This document shows, one piece after another, positions 5,328-5,596 of a stretch of DNA of 5,596 bases; the stretch's first letter is position 1; each line of letters begins with the position of its first letter. The DNA is from an uncultured Opitutaceae bacterium (lineage in GTDB: Bacteria; Verrucomicrobiota; Verrucomicrobiia; Opitutales; Opitutaceae), in assembly GCA_937902865.1 (NCBI GenBank), contig CALFNJ010000141.1:1-5596 (forward strand), in the 5' to 3' direction. Under the pieces are notes generated by a model. The model worked only from the letters and a program-made list of their open reading frames with translations, did not search any database and had not been told where the DNA came from. Both the position numbers and the translations under genes were made by a program.

Positions 5328-5596
5328 CGAAGGCCTGAGGAAGAGTAAGCTACGGCCACCGGACTCACGGCATCGGGAAACAGGAAATTCCCGATCTCCT
5401 CCAACACCGCCGCCCAGGCGGATTCGGGAAGATCGAAGTCGTGGTCGGTGTCGACCCAATGAATCCGGGTCCCAGGCCCGAAGCGGTACCGGTTTTCGAT
5501 CCCGGCTCCCCCATAGGCGTCGCCCGCGCCCTGCACGATGAGAAAGGGCGTCCGGAGTCGCTCGAGGTGCCGATACCGTTGTGGCTCGGGCGGCCG
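5315..5596 (-). CDS. KANL3/Tex30-like alpha/beta hydrolase (3' end only)
   Basis: Partial gene running off the right edge. The last 93 residues are in frame from base 5596 to TAG at 5317-5315. The window begins inside the cap/core: RYRHLERLRTPFLIVQGAGD carries the beta-strand and Asp that normally supplies the catalytic acid. The GTRIHWVDTDHDFDLPES segment follows, with the likely catalytic His in DHDF. The FLIVQGxxD...G and (R/I)HW(V/L)xxxDHxF arrangement matches the KANL3/Tex30 or dienelactone-hydrolase-like group of small cytoplasmic hydrolases. The nucleophile serine lies outside the window, so activity and substrate cannot be judged. The C-terminal residues LRPNA and the stop fall in the arm of a dispersed repeat. 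It is on the same strand as the ECF41 operon but separated from it by the repeat hairpin and the ECF41 promoter. Confidence 0.82.
   Translation of the reverse strand, partial: RPPEPQRYRHLERLRTPFLIVQGAGDAYGGAGIENRYRFGPGTRIHWVDTDHDFDLPESAWAAVLEEIGNFLFPDAVSPVAVAYSSSGLRPNA

Noticed and set aside
5118..5459. Upstream extension of the NmrA-like frame to an ATG at 5459
   Set aside because: It would translate through the ECF41 promoter, the repeat hairpin and the hydrolase end; relatives begin just before the glycine-loop strand.

Overview
This is a GC-rich, gene-dense bacterial chromosomal window with no transposase, phage, CRISPR or RNA gene that I can see. Several genes lack an obvious Shine-Dalgarno. 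The monomeric isocitrate dehydrogenase, the ECF41 sigma factor and the dispersed palindromic repeats would fit a Verrucomicrobiota/Opitutaceae-like genome. That assignment is an impression, not a demonstration.

Layout. (1) 1-291: the 3' end of a monomeric NADP-isocitrate dehydrogenase gene on the + strand, followed by a textbook intrinsic terminator. (2) 292-526: an intergenic stretch holding a long near-perfect palindrome (27-nt arms, 25/27 matching, at 321-347 and 391-417). (3) 527-1411: a + strand 3-hydroxyisobutyrate-dehydrogenase-family enzyme whose last codons lie inside a dispersed repeat. (4) 1472-3208, - strand and convergent with (3): a 578-residue fusion of a degraded dihydroorotate-dehydrogenase-like flavin barrel to an eight-helix membrane domain built from two copies of one unit. 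(5) 3377-5154, - strand: an ECF41-type sigma factor operon. It consists of an NmrA-like NAD(P)-binding oxidoreductase/epimerase gene followed by a sigma factor with a C-terminal SnoaL-like domain. A sequence matching the ECF41 promoter (TGTCACA, 16 nt, CGTC) lies directly in front of the first gene. (6) 5213-5327: a second, complete copy of the dispersed repeat, folding into a long hairpin. (7) 5315-5596: the 3' end of a KANL3/Tex30-like alpha/beta hydrolase, whose stop codon lies in the outer arm of that repeat.

How parts work together. The clearest system is the ECF41 module. The sigma factor has all three motifs of the group (WLPEP in the linker, DGGGR and NPEKL in the C-terminal domain), no anti-sigma gene beside it, and the expected partner gene upstream under a matching promoter. 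I infer a self-activating two-gene operon whose sigma factor is controlled by its own C-terminal domain. The promoter is so close to the oxidoreductase ATG that the mRNA should be leaderless or nearly so.

The other theme is a dispersed repeat with core GTTCCTTGCGGRCGCCC. It occurs three times in the same orientation (near 1429, 4300 and 5258), each time at the edge of a coding region. It supplies the stop codon of one gene, the last residues and stop of another, and sits between the two ECF41 operon genes.
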